Assembly: GCF_001653235.2 (NCBI RefSeq)
Contig: NC_035794.1
Coordinates: 1,674,001 to 1,738,000 of the forward strand
Source of the DNA: Pochonia chlamydosporia 170
Taxonomy: Eukaryota > Ascomycota > Sordariomycetes > Hypocreales > Clavicipitaceae
DNA length: 64,000 bases
Direction of reading: 5' to 3'
Shown: positions 10,436-20,700 of the stretch, piece after piece
Layout: each line of letters begins with the position of its first letter
How positions within the stretch are numbered: the stretch's first letter is position 1
The notes under the pieces: model-generated
Seen by the model: only the letters and a program-made list of their open reading frames with translations
What the model was told of the DNA's origin: nothing
The model's database searches: none
Position numbers and translations under genes: made by a program

Positions 10436-12902
10436 TCGTGGTGGGTAGGTATGGATTACAGGGTTCCGCAAGTGTTCCGCAGCAATATACAGCCAACACG
10501 ACAATTTCCCGCCCTCCTTTCGGCATGGTCCCGAGAATGAAGGCACAAGTTGCACACATGGTCGCATTTTGAGACCGGATATGTGATTGGTGGCTGAGTT
10601 CGTGGTACACAACCGCTTCTAACTCGAGGATGATGCCAACCGCTTGAATTTCATTCAACTATGCCCCGTTCCTTGTGTGGAAGAAGGAAGACGAGTACGG
10701 GGTATATGAGCAGGCGTTGAGTGTGGCTCGGTGGCTTCCACACTGCCGATGGAACACAGCATTTACCAAACATCACGATCTTGCACAAATTCTTTGATAC
10801 GCCACAGACAGGGGCACTAGAGACAAGCAATTGACCAAGAAGTCTTGTCTCCACACTGGCCATGCGAACATGGGGCCTTTTCTCCAGGTCCCTTGCAATG
10901 GTCGGAGGCCCACTGTGTGCTACTCATATCAAGATATGCTCATACTTGTCTCCACAAGGCCGGACATCTGTAGCTGACCTTTTTACACGCCGTCAATGCA
11001 GAGGGACGAATGTGCTGCGAGGTTTCATCACACATTCCAGACTCCCTGGGGCTGGCATTGGTCTACAGCTTCAAAGCCTCGTGATTCGTCATGGGCTGCC
11101 ATGCCTCTAGCCGTCGACTCTCGCACACCTCTAGCATAGAGTGGTCTGGTAGCATAACCAGTTCATCAACAAGTGTCTGGCCATGTCTTCTGATACACCC
11201 TTGCTACCAAGACCAATGTTGGCCCAACTGCGTACCTGAGCAAACACTCATCCTCACCTTCGGGATATCCAAGGTCGGATAAGGCCAGCACAGCTTTTCC
11301 ACGAAAGCGTAGGAAAGCTTCTGCTTGGTGGACAATATCGACAATAGTTGCAAGGAATTTGGCCCTTATTTGGGGAATTTCATGAGTCGAAGTGCTCGAT
11401 GGTTGACAGCAGGGACTCGTGATTTGACCGGAAGTTGGTCGAACTCTTTGAATCAGTGTCGACGGCCGCGACTGGTTTACCTGACCGGGTTTCCCACGGA
11501 TTAGTGTACTGAGCGCCAACGTTTGGCTTCGAGCTGCCACTGGCCGATGGACGGAGCATTCTGCTCACATAGCTGGCTCATCGACTGAGGCTGGAGTATA
11601 GTATCGGATCCGAAATCGCGTCGTGACATAAACTTTCTACCATACCAGGGAACGACTGGCAGGCAGTCTAAACGCCATCTCCATCTTGCAGTTACTCCCC
11701 CCCCACAACCCGGGCACTTTGCGGCTTGCGCAGCATCACAGTCTGGAAATCGGAGCACAATGAGCCTCTCGTTTTGGCATCACAGAGTTCCATAGAAAGG
11801 ACCATGTGTCTAAGGCTTAAGCTACCGGGGCCTGGCTCTAGGTACACTGTCACTGACTAGCCGGGGTCATGCCATTGCTCCATCTGGAAGCCATGCACAT
11901 ATGCGTCCCACCAGCTACTTTTGGACCGCTCCTTTCATAAAGTATTGCCTCACTCCCCCCCACGACTCTCCATTCATAATATCTGCCTCTCTCCAAATGA
12001 GCCAAGGGCCTAGGTCCAGTTCTTACAGTGCTTTCTGACTCGACAGTCTTTACGCGATCTCAACGGCCCTGCATCATACCAAGCAAGTGCTTGAATCCCC
12101 AGGAAGAGAGCACCGACTCGTGGAACATAAACAGACACGGCCTTGGCGTGTGCACTTGCCATGTTTCTGGTAACACGCGTGCAGAGTCAAGTCAACAAAG
12201 TCTAAGGCTGGTTATTACAACCACCCCACGGGGACCAAGTTCTTGGGCTCAGGCTCTAGTATCCTGGTTCAACCCTGATTACGCAGTATTTACTGCAGAG
12301 AGCCCGCTTCACCGACCTTGTGATAGTCATCGTTATTATTATTATAACCCAGCAGCGCTACGCTGTAGAAGAACCTTGCTCCTTCAATCTCCCTTGTTCA
12401 TTTACAGCCCACCTACAACTGCAAGTCTTCTTCTTCACCCGATTTTCGGCATACAAGAGGATTCGACTGGTTTAGAGCATTAGTTACATTGCTCTGTATG
12501 CTCTTACTTTGACCACTGCTGAAGAGCAAGAATATCTACACCATCTACATCTCAATTTTGGCAAAGGGTTCCGGTATTTCTGGGGCATTGTATATCAACT
12601 CCCGTCGGATGGTGCGACATGCATGTGCCAGGTCCTTTTTCAAATTAATTTAGAGTATCGCCACTGCCGACCCTCTCTGTCGTTAATTACCGGTGCTCAT
12701 CCTACAGGACGACTTGCCAGGTGTCACTCGCAAAACTTTGTCTCCGTTACCTCTCATCTTATTTCAACAAAGACTTCTAACCAAATCATAAAAAAAAAAA
12801 GCCCTCTCGATGCTCATCACAAGGCTTTGCGATACAACGGATCACAGCCACTGGCCCTGCAACCACTATAATCGGCCTCCAAGCCGCCCTCAAAGTTCAC
12901 GC

Positions 12903-14908
12903 ATGTCCGAAAAGCAGAACCTTCCACCGCCAGTAGACCCGGAATGGCAGGGTCAATATTCCTATCATCGTCAGATAGAAAATGAACACTATCAACGACT
13001 ACCAGGAGACGCGAGGAATAGTCTGATAAGGAGTAGAACGAATCCTCCTGCTTCCACTGCGCACCAGGGCCAAGGGCAGAACTACAAAAGAGAAATCGCG
13101 TCCCAGGAACCGGCAAATCACATAGAAAACTCAGCACTACGACGAAACCAGCAAATGTCCTCTACATTTGGCAATACGAATACAGGCTTAAAACTAGACC
13201 CTACCGGCCGTGACGCTTTGGGAATGGAGGCATTCGCTTATCCCCGACTGACAGATGGAAACAGTCTGTATAGATCTCACACTGATCCAGTTTCAGGCAC
13301 TGAGATAAGCCAGTCCGACAGAGACGATAAGGACCTCAGCCTTCACCAGGACGTTGAGTTAGATGTGGAGGACGACGACGTTGATGATAACGAACGAGAC
13401 CTTCTCTCCCAGCGTCAAACGGTAGCAGAGCGGCTTGCAGCACGACGCAAGATGAAAAGATTTCGGTGCGTCATTTGCTCTAAAATAGGACTCAAGAGAC
13501 ATGAATATCAGGGTATATTGTCAATGCTAACTCTGGAAAGACTCACACACCAGCAAACCAGATTTCTGATGAGCGAGTTTGCAAAACAGCCCCATCCCGA
13601 TGTCACCCACAGAGAGCGCCTATCTAGGGAAATTCCTGGATTGAGCCCTCGACAAGTCCAAGTCTGGTTTCAAAATAGGTGAGAAAGGATTTACAAGCAA
13701 GATGGATTGTAGACTTATTAAGTAAAATAGGCGTGCCAAAATCAAGCGCCTTACGGCGCATGACCGCGACAGAATGATTCGCATGCGGGCAGTTCCGGAC
13801 GACTTTGACAATGTACAGGCACTGCATTCACCTTATGGTGCATCTACTTACATTGGGCCGCCAATGTCATCATCGAATCTGGCATCTATGACCAGCTCCT
13901 TTGGAAATCACGGGGTCAGGCCTGTAATGGTTGACATGAGGAGGCCTGGCGGAGAGGCATACATTTCTCCCACAGGCCTCTCACATTCATTCGGTGGCAT
14001 CGACATCGGCCACTCAGGCGCTATGGCTAGCTCCGACATGGTGTCTCCATCGAATCCGATTTACCACGACCGATACGTTACCAGTAGCCCTTCTGCCGCA
14101 TCTACCCCTGGACTAGGACACTGGACTCCGAATGCCTACTGGGGCTCTACTCCAGGCAGCATGGAAAATGCATCGCAATTTGGTCGACAAGGGCTACGAG
14201 ACTCAAATTCAGTACAAGGCAGGGATTGGAACTCTCGACACGCGTCTGATATGGCGCAAACGCCAATGAGTCTCTACGGCGGTGGGACACCTGTGTCCAA
14301 CTCGACGGAAAGGCAAATGAGTTATCCTACCTCCAACACAAATTCTACAGCGGGAAGCTCGTTTGGAGGTTACGAGGTGCAAGCTTATTCCAGTAAGTAA
14401 ATTCGAACGATGAACATGCACATCATCAAGGCGGATGGAGGTTTGCTAACTAAACCATGGCATAGACCACGCGGGGATGGCAAGTCGAGGAACGGGGCAT
14501 TCCGCAGAATTGGAAGAGACTGGCTCGGCTCGGGTTCGGACCACTTCCGCATCAGCTCCGTCATCACTAGCTACAGATATCGCATGTAGAGACCCGTTAC
14601 GATCCTCGAGATTGGCACCAGTGTCCGGTCCACAGCAGGATAGACCGCAGGGGCTGCCGTCACTGAAGTCAGACACGTCACCATCCACGGCAAGGCACAC
14701 GCCCGGCCCATTATCAGCACCTCTGGACATGTCTACACCGCAATCATTTCGCCTGCAGACGGACAAGCCTAGAGAATATTCCTCTTCGCAGCTTAGCGCG
14801 CCGATCACGGCGACGAGCGACGTCCATCGAAACTTTCATTCGCCGTCCTCGAATCGAAATACCAGCACCGGTCCGCTAAAGGATTTGTTTGGGCACGGTG
14901 TGTTGTAA
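12903..14908 (+). CDS. Homeodomain transcription factor, similar to HTF1/MoHOX2 conidiation regulators
   Basis: Four exons (12903-13465, 13541-13678, 13731-14392, 14466-14908) give 601 residues. An N-terminal polar region and an acidic stretch (VELDVEDDDVDDNE, about residue 155) precede the homeodomain at about residues 183-243. That domain contains LTHQQTRFLMSEFAKQP, GLSPRQVQVWFQNRRAKIKR and the family-typical tail MRAVPDDFDNVQALHSPYG. The rest is Ser/Gly/Pro-rich and probably disordered. Two introns interrupt the homeodomain. The first (75 bases) has no in-frame stop, so unspliced RNA would encode an insertion. From memory, the domain and tail resemble HTF1/HOX2 proteins, which control conidium formation at phialides; that assignment is not proven here. 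The start at 12903 is chosen because it follows stop-rich leader sequence; an in-frame upstream ATG at 12810 is possible. The product is nuclear. Confidence 0.85.
13466..13540 (+). other. 75-base intron that stays in frame without a stop
   Basis: Donor GTGCGT, branch GCTAAC and acceptor AAAG interrupt the codon for the Arg that begins the homeodomain helix-1 arm. Removal joins KMKRFR to LTHQQ, the expected homeodomain. Retention adds 25 residues with two closely spaced Cys (RCVICSKIG) inside the domain. Confidence 0.75.
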
Positions 14909-15345
14909 ATAAGTCGACCACGAAGATATTGAATCTTTTGGAACACACTTTGAAAAACTTGTATAAATCGCACATTTACGCAAAGAATATTAAATGTATA
15001 TTGATTGGCCAGTCGAGTCTCAGCCCAACGCGTGGATACTTTGATGATATTACTGGGTATACTGCACGGGGACTCAGGTACGCCCAAGAAAACGAGAGAG
15101 TTGACGATGATACCCGACAACAGATAGATACGCAATGAATCGATTGGTCTTTTTAGATGCTTGGTCACTGCTCGTACAGCATGTACCCTGCGGCTTGTCG
15201 AATGCCATGTTCACGGGTTCCACAGGAGAGATGAGATCACGGTATCAGTTGCGACGGCGCATTGTACGTGGGATTTTATTGATTGTGCCCCGGGAGTCTG
15301 GAAGTCGGCAGGGTTATGGGGCGGCATACGCGATAGAGGCACACC

Positions 15346-15354
15346 TACTCCGTA
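15346..15354 (-). repeat. TACGGAGTA motif copy
   Basis: The plus strand reads CTACTCCGTACC, 440 bases past the homeodomain gene's stop. Confidence 0.7.
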
Positions 15355-15734
15355 CCTGTGCGGCGGTGGTGCATTGGGATACATCTCTTGGAGGTGAGGG
15401 GAACACATGACGAGTACGATGATGACGACGACGATGATGATGAACAAGGTCATAGCACTTAATAAAGGGACGGAAGCATTGATGGCAAATAAAACAACAA
15501 TAGGGAATAATTAGTACAGTAAATAAATAATGATAATATCAAATCATCTACTCAACTGCTTGCAGGGGACCGAGAGAAACACTAGGTTCATCCATGTCCG
15601 TTGTGGTGAACATGTTGATTCCCTGGGAGCAATGACTATTGATTACATGCATGATGGTGGAAGTCAGGACCGACAGCATTTCCGGAATCGAGATTGAGGC
15701 CCAACATTGGATTACACGGGTATTTGATATCATG

Positions 15735-15743
15735 TACGGAGTA
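15735..15743 (+). repeat. TACGGAGTA motif copy
   Basis: Exact match in ATGTACGGAGTATC. A near match (TACTCCGCT) follows about 130 bases later in opposite orientation. Confidence 0.7.
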
Positions 15744-16086
15744 TCTGATCCAACAAAGGGTTTCATGTCGAGCAGTTTCATCTGCAACAGGGTTGTTTAT
15801 GCGCCGTTGGACCAAATACTTTAGTACCAGACATTTGTATGAATGCGTACTGACTGGCACGGCATACTGTACTCCGCTTGGCCCAATGTGACGGCAGTAT
15901 GCCAAATTTCATCCGTGACGTGATTTTAAAGTTGACGCTGTCGCCCTAAAGCTAGGTCCCGGTGATCGACAGCAACAGGGGCAGCAAGCACAAAGTAAAT
16001 ACAGGGATCCAAGAAGCTGGAAAAGGTTCAAAGAAGCGGCCGAGAAGGTCAAGGTCAAGCAAGGTCAAGGTCGAGTGCCAGGAAGA

Positions 16087-16125
16087 GAAAGAGAGAGAGA
16101 GAGCGAGGGAAGGGGGGGGGGGGGG
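16087..16125. repeat. GA microsatellite followed by a G14 run
   Basis: A GA-dinucleotide tract is followed by fourteen consecutive G (16112-16125), about 650 bases upstream of the crotonase start. It is strand-asymmetric purine DNA, able to form triplex or quadruplex structure and prone to length changes and assembly error. Confidence 0.8.
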
Positions 16126-16758
16126 TGGCCTAAGTCCGATGTTGATTTCTGATGCCACTTCTGCTTTTTGGCTCCAATTCTGACGGATGGATGAAAATGG
16201 TAAAAGGTGGGTCAGTCTGGGCCTCGGCACATGACAATCGGGGAACTTCAACAGCCTCAGCTGGGCTTTGACTGATCACATTGTATGGAGAAGGTTGAAG
16301 AGCAGGCTGGGAACATAAATGGAGACGGTTTTGCTGTTGCCGCGCCACAACAACACTTTTGGTCTTCTAGACTCCTCTCCACAGCAGTCTAAATTGCCTG
16401 GCTTTCCATCTGGCTCTGGTCTGTGTTGCTTGAGCCCTTTTTGATTGGCATCCCTACCGGGGCTCACACGATTCATTTCCGTGTTAGGTCTCGACTGTTC
16501 GTTTTGGGAATATTCGACGAGCTTGACAGCTTCGAGAAGGCGACGCAGGACACAGGCGCTTGTGGTCCATTTAGCCTTCGCTTTATTCTTTCCCTTTTTC
16601 GTTTAGTTTTATTTCTAGGTCACGCTAGCTTGCGAAGGCCTTTCACTTCTTCTACTTTTGGACTGACTCAACGATTATCCTCAAAAAGTTACAGAGTAAC
16701 AGAAACGAATAAAGATAAAGCAGCAAAAAAAAAAAAAAGAATTAAAAAAAAATACAGG

Positions 16759-16767
16759 TACTCCGTA
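16759..16767 (-). repeat. TACGGAGTA motif copy immediately before a start codon
   Basis: The plus strand reads GGTACTCCGTAAAC and ends 7 bases before the crotonase ATG, so this copy should be transcribed as part of the 5' leader. Confidence 0.7.
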
Positions 16768-16774
16768 AACAACC

Positions 16775-17797
16775 ATGGCAAACGAAGACGAGGGTAAGCT
16801 GGTTCTCTACGAGACATGCGACCAAGGCATTACGACAATCACCATCAACCGTCCCCATGTTCGCAATGCGGTAAATCGCGCCACAGCTCTCAAGCTAGCT
16901 GAGGCATTTCAGGCGTTTGAAAATGACTCCTCACAAAAGGTGTGCATATTCACCGGCGCAGGGGACACCTTTTGCGCCGGGTACGACTTACACGAGGTAG
17001 CCGCCTCGTCAATGGCGACGGCAAGCTCGAAGCGACGACCCGAGCGGGAGCACAAACGCGACCAGGCAAAGAGTCCAAAGAGTACAAAGGCAGAGAAGGC
17101 AGAGGAGGCAGAGAGGAAGCCCTTGTCGCCCGCGCAACCCGTAGACAAGGTCAACGGCGCCCTGGGGCCCATGGGACCGTCCCGAATGACATTCACCAAA
17201 CCCATCATTGCGGCCGTTTCCGGATACGCTGTGGCCGGGGGCCTCGAACTGTCTCTGCTGGCCGACATTCGCGTCGCAGAGAGCAATGCCGTCTTTGGCG
17301 TCTTCTGCCGTCGCTTTGGCGTCCCACTCATTGATGGGGGCACGGTCCGGCTCCAGAGGGTCGTTGGGCTTGGCAGGGCCATGGACATGATTCTCACTGG
17401 ACGCGCCGTCAAGGCAGACGAGGCTCTGGCATTCGGCCTGGTGAACAGAGTCGTCGTGGGCAAGGGGGAGGCTGTCAGAGAAGCGAGGAGGCTGGCTGAG
17501 ATGCTGCTCGCGTTCCCGCAGAGGTGTATGAGGGCCGACTTGGTTTCCGCACACCACGCTGCGTACGACGCCAAGAGCCTGGAGGACGCATTGAGGTTCG
17601 AGTTTGAAGGGGGCGAGGGCGTTATTCAGCACGAGAGCCTTGCCGGAGCCAAGAGGTTTGATGGCGGTATCGGCAGAGGCGGCAAGTTTGATATTGCTGC
17701 TCCTGGTGATGATCCGGGGACTCTTGGTCGTCGTGCTGGTGCTGCTCCTGCTGCCGGTATTGGGGGGCGTGATGAAACGAAACGGAGCAAATTGTAA
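16775..17797 (+). CDS. Enoyl-CoA hydratase/isomerase-family protein with PTS1 signal and charged insertion
   Basis: Single exon, 340 residues. The crotonase fold is clear: ITINRPHVRNAVN near residue 23, oxyanion-hole element GAGDTFCAGYDL near 60, and AVSGYAVAGGLELSLLADIRV near 150. The Glu matching the first catalytic Glu of classic hydratases (in GGLEL) is kept. The second falls in FGVFCRRFGVPLIDGG, where Cys/Arg replace it; this variant is frequent in bacterial crotonase-like proteins of unknown reaction. A Lys/Glu/Ala-rich segment of about 45 residues (roughly 84-130) interrupts the fold after the first CoA-binding element. The protein ends in SKL, the canonical type 1 peroxisomal targeting signal, after a Gly/Ala-rich tail. 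Family and location are well supported; the reaction may not be hydration. Confidence 0.88.
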   Translation: MANEDEGKLVLYETCDQGITTITINRPHVRNAVNRATALKLAEAFQAFENDSSQKVCIFTGAGDTFCAGYDLHEVAASSMATASSKRRPEREHKRDQAKSPKSTKAEKAEEAERKPLSPAQPVDKVNGALGPMGPSRMTFTKPIIAAVSGYAVAGGLELSLLADIRVAESNAVFGVFCRRFGVPLIDGGTVRLQRVVGLGRAMDMILTGRAVKADEALAFGLVNRVVVGKGEAVREARRLAEMLLAFPQRCMRADLVSAHHAAYDAKSLEDALRFEFEGGEGVIQHESLAGAKRFDGGIGRGGKFDIAAPGDDPGTLGRRAGAAPAAGIGGRDETKRSKL

Positions 17798-20700
17798 AGA
17801 GTGAATAATGATACCGTACATACTCCCTACAGAGTACATATGCGTCTCCATAGGCTCCATCTACTGTCCCGGATAAAGTGTCGCATGGCCGCATACCTGA
17901 CGTGATTGTACCGGTACATGTTACATCACGACGCCTCCTCTTCCCCCGGACCCTCATCGCTGGGCAATGTCCTTCGTTGGCGCTATTCAGATCGCAAGAT
18001 GTAAAATATGCTGTTGATGACAATTTGAATACAATATCGGCAGAGCTCCAGAAAAACCACTCTACACCAGTTTATCGGAGGACGCTTTACGCCGTAGTGT
18101 CTTGTCAGATGTCATCCCGTCGTAGTGATTGGCGGCGTGTAATGTACACCATAGCAACCCGTTGTTCTGGCCTCGTTGGACCGGTATCCATCTCGCTTAC
18201 CACCTGAGCATGTCACTTGTGTGGTTTTATTGCAGACTCGGAAACCAATGGATTCCGTGCATGTTCAGGGGGTGGGGAAAAAAGGAAATGCGAGGGGACC
18301 GGGGACTGTAGATGAGGCGTCGTATCTCAGCATCGAACGTTGTGTGCGCTTTGTTGGCTTCGTCTGTCTGGAGGAGGAAAGATTCGTGCATTGAACAAAG
18401 AGTGCTACAGGGTTCTTTTGCCGGAAGTTGGTTACGGTACGCTGACCAACGCGGTGAGTTGGTTTGGTGGATTGGGGATGGGGCAAGCATGAGCAGGTTA
18501 ATTGATGGTATTTTGTGATAGAGTGCTGCCGGGACAGGGGGTGAAGGTAGGGAGAGAGAGCGTTGACTTTGTCTGGGGGGTGTTTGTTAGACATTTTGAT
18601 GTTTTGGTGGTGATGTGGCTGGCTGGGATTGTGGTGACGCGTGGTCGTCTGGCTGGCTGAGGATTCTTACACGGTTGTACGGGAGATGAGAAGGGAAGGG
18701 GAGGGAAGGGATGGACTTACAGAGGGAGTTTGATTTCAGTTGGATCTCACGGTAACGTATTGGTTGACGGTGGATGCGATGGTATTTCGTATGGTGTAGT
18801 GAGCACCTAGGTACTCTCTGGGCGGCTGGCCTTAGGGGTCAGATATAGCATCAATTCTGGTATTACTTTATCTCGTTCTACCAATATTGAATGGCGTATA
18901 ATCGAAATGGGTTGAGAACACTTTGTACTAGAAGTATCAAACAAAGGGCGGAATCAACAACGTTTCGTTTGAATCTATCAGCGTGAATAAAGAAGAGCTC
19001 TGGCACTTGAAAACCACCGTTCGTATTTCCCCGAGGATCAAGTCCGTGTGTCCCAAAATTCAAAGTCTTAGTTGCAGGGTAGCTTCAGCGGCCTTCAATA
19101 TACCTACTCATATGTCTTTTTGCAATATCACATAGAAACACCTGGCTGAGACGAACTCTTCTCTTGGCTTTCTGATAAGAATGATTCAAAATATCAGCAT
19201 GTTGATAATATGATATCGACTATAGCGTATATACTGTGGCGCGTTTGACCAAATGCAAGTCATTCTACAATTAATCATCTCGTCAGTTTGGTTTCTCCGT
19301 GACATCGTATTGTTTCAATCTACGGGTCGCGTATCTAGCCACGCCGCGCACTTGTCTGTCCCTTCATGCTTTTTTGTTTTTGAAAATCAGATTCACCGTT
19401 TTCTTTTACTAATAAATCTCATGCAATACGAGTTCATCCGATGCTGATCTTGTTGTACAACTCTGCGACGATATCTGCTTTAGAAGGGCGCATGTTGTCC
19501 TGCAGCCGCACTGCCAAGGGTTTAATCTTGACCCGAGACACTTGGAACAGAGACTCGATTTGTTTATATCCGTGGTAAGATTTCACATTTTCCAGTATCT
19601 TTTGCCCCTGTTTGATGCCTTGAAGGCTGATATTTGAAGGGGATTCTCTCGTAGAGTCGTTGCCGTTACACACGAACTACTCGGGTTACGAAGTTGTATG
19701 AGGCTAGTCGACTGACGAAGCGGACCAGATGTTTGTATTGTTCGATATAAAAATGGACATCACAACACATGGTATTTTGAACAGCGTCGTTTGACTATGA
19801 CGACATGTTTTTTCTGTCGTGGTGCGACTGCACAGAATGGTGGCAATCAGTGCTACGCCAGACAAAGCAGAGACGCCCCACGAGGTATATGATCGTTGTC
19901 CACATCTCAGAATATGTAAATATGTACGCTATGCGGGAGTATTTGGATGACTCTGACAATTTGGATTCAGCCCCTGCAAATGGAATGTCCCTTCATGCCT
20001 AACTGGTCGAGTCTCGATTTACAAGAGGTATGTTATTGAGTCTCTGAAGGAAGAATAACACTAACTGAGGTTGATGTAGTTGCCCATGTGTACTTTGCAA
20101 TATATCGGGCTATTGCAGACTGGCATTCTGTCCAAGACGACGTTCCAAGTTTGGCAAGTAATTTTCCAAACGTCCATCTGGTTTTTCCCAGCCGCCTGCC
20201 TACCTTTGCACATTGTCGCGGCCGATAATTCTGTGTCCAGTCCCTTTTCAATATCCTTCTTCACCGCAATTTTGGTGAAGACACTAGTCTGGAATTCTCA
20301 AAAGTCTCTGTAATAAACGACTAAATTCTCTGGATAGTTCCGAATCGTTGTCCTCAGGATTGCCTTCGAATGATGTATCGGCATGCCTCCTGGTTCCTTT
20401 ATTCACTCTGCTCCTTTCAAATCTCAAGCACACTTGCTGCGGCTTCTGAATACACCGTTGCCAATAACGCTTACATAACCTCACTCCCTTGTCGAGAACC
20501 CGGGAATCCATAGGCGAGGTGTCATTGGCAACGATGCCAAAGCTGGGATACATGGTCATAATGTTTGCTATGGCCTGGGTAGTGGCTTGGGCGTTTAAGC
20601 CGACAGCATCGGTATAATCGCATGACTTGTTGAAGAGAAAAGCCTTGACCCTATGATGAACCCGTCGTACAGTTTGTATGGGAGTCACCGAGAAAGTAGA

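Larger units (their letters stand above)
5632..12902. other. 7.3-kb region with no recognisable gene upstream of the homeodomain gene
   Basis: Only short ORFs occur on either strand, none with recognisable domains or with splice sites that link them. The base composition is not obviously AT-biased, so there is no simple sign of heavy repeat-induced mutation. It holds six perfect copies of the TACGGAGTA motif, a 14-T tract near 9304 and a C-run near 11697. The 3' part (about 12.0-12.9 kb) may be the long 5' leader of the homeodomain gene, with several small upstream ORFs. Long upstream regions are common for fungal developmental regulators; that reading is inference. Confidence 0.5.
14909..16774. 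other. Intergenic region before the crotonase gene
   Basis: No credible gene. It contains a GATGAC-type trinucleotide tract near 15415-15445, three TACGGAGTA motif copies, a GA tract followed by G14 near 16087-16125, and A-runs just before the next start codon. The last part is probably the 5' leader of the crotonase gene. Confidence 0.6.

Noticed and set aside
15415..15445. GATGAC-type trinucleotide tract as a possible coding Asp repeat
   Set aside because: It lies in no credible ORF; treated as a simple microsatellite.
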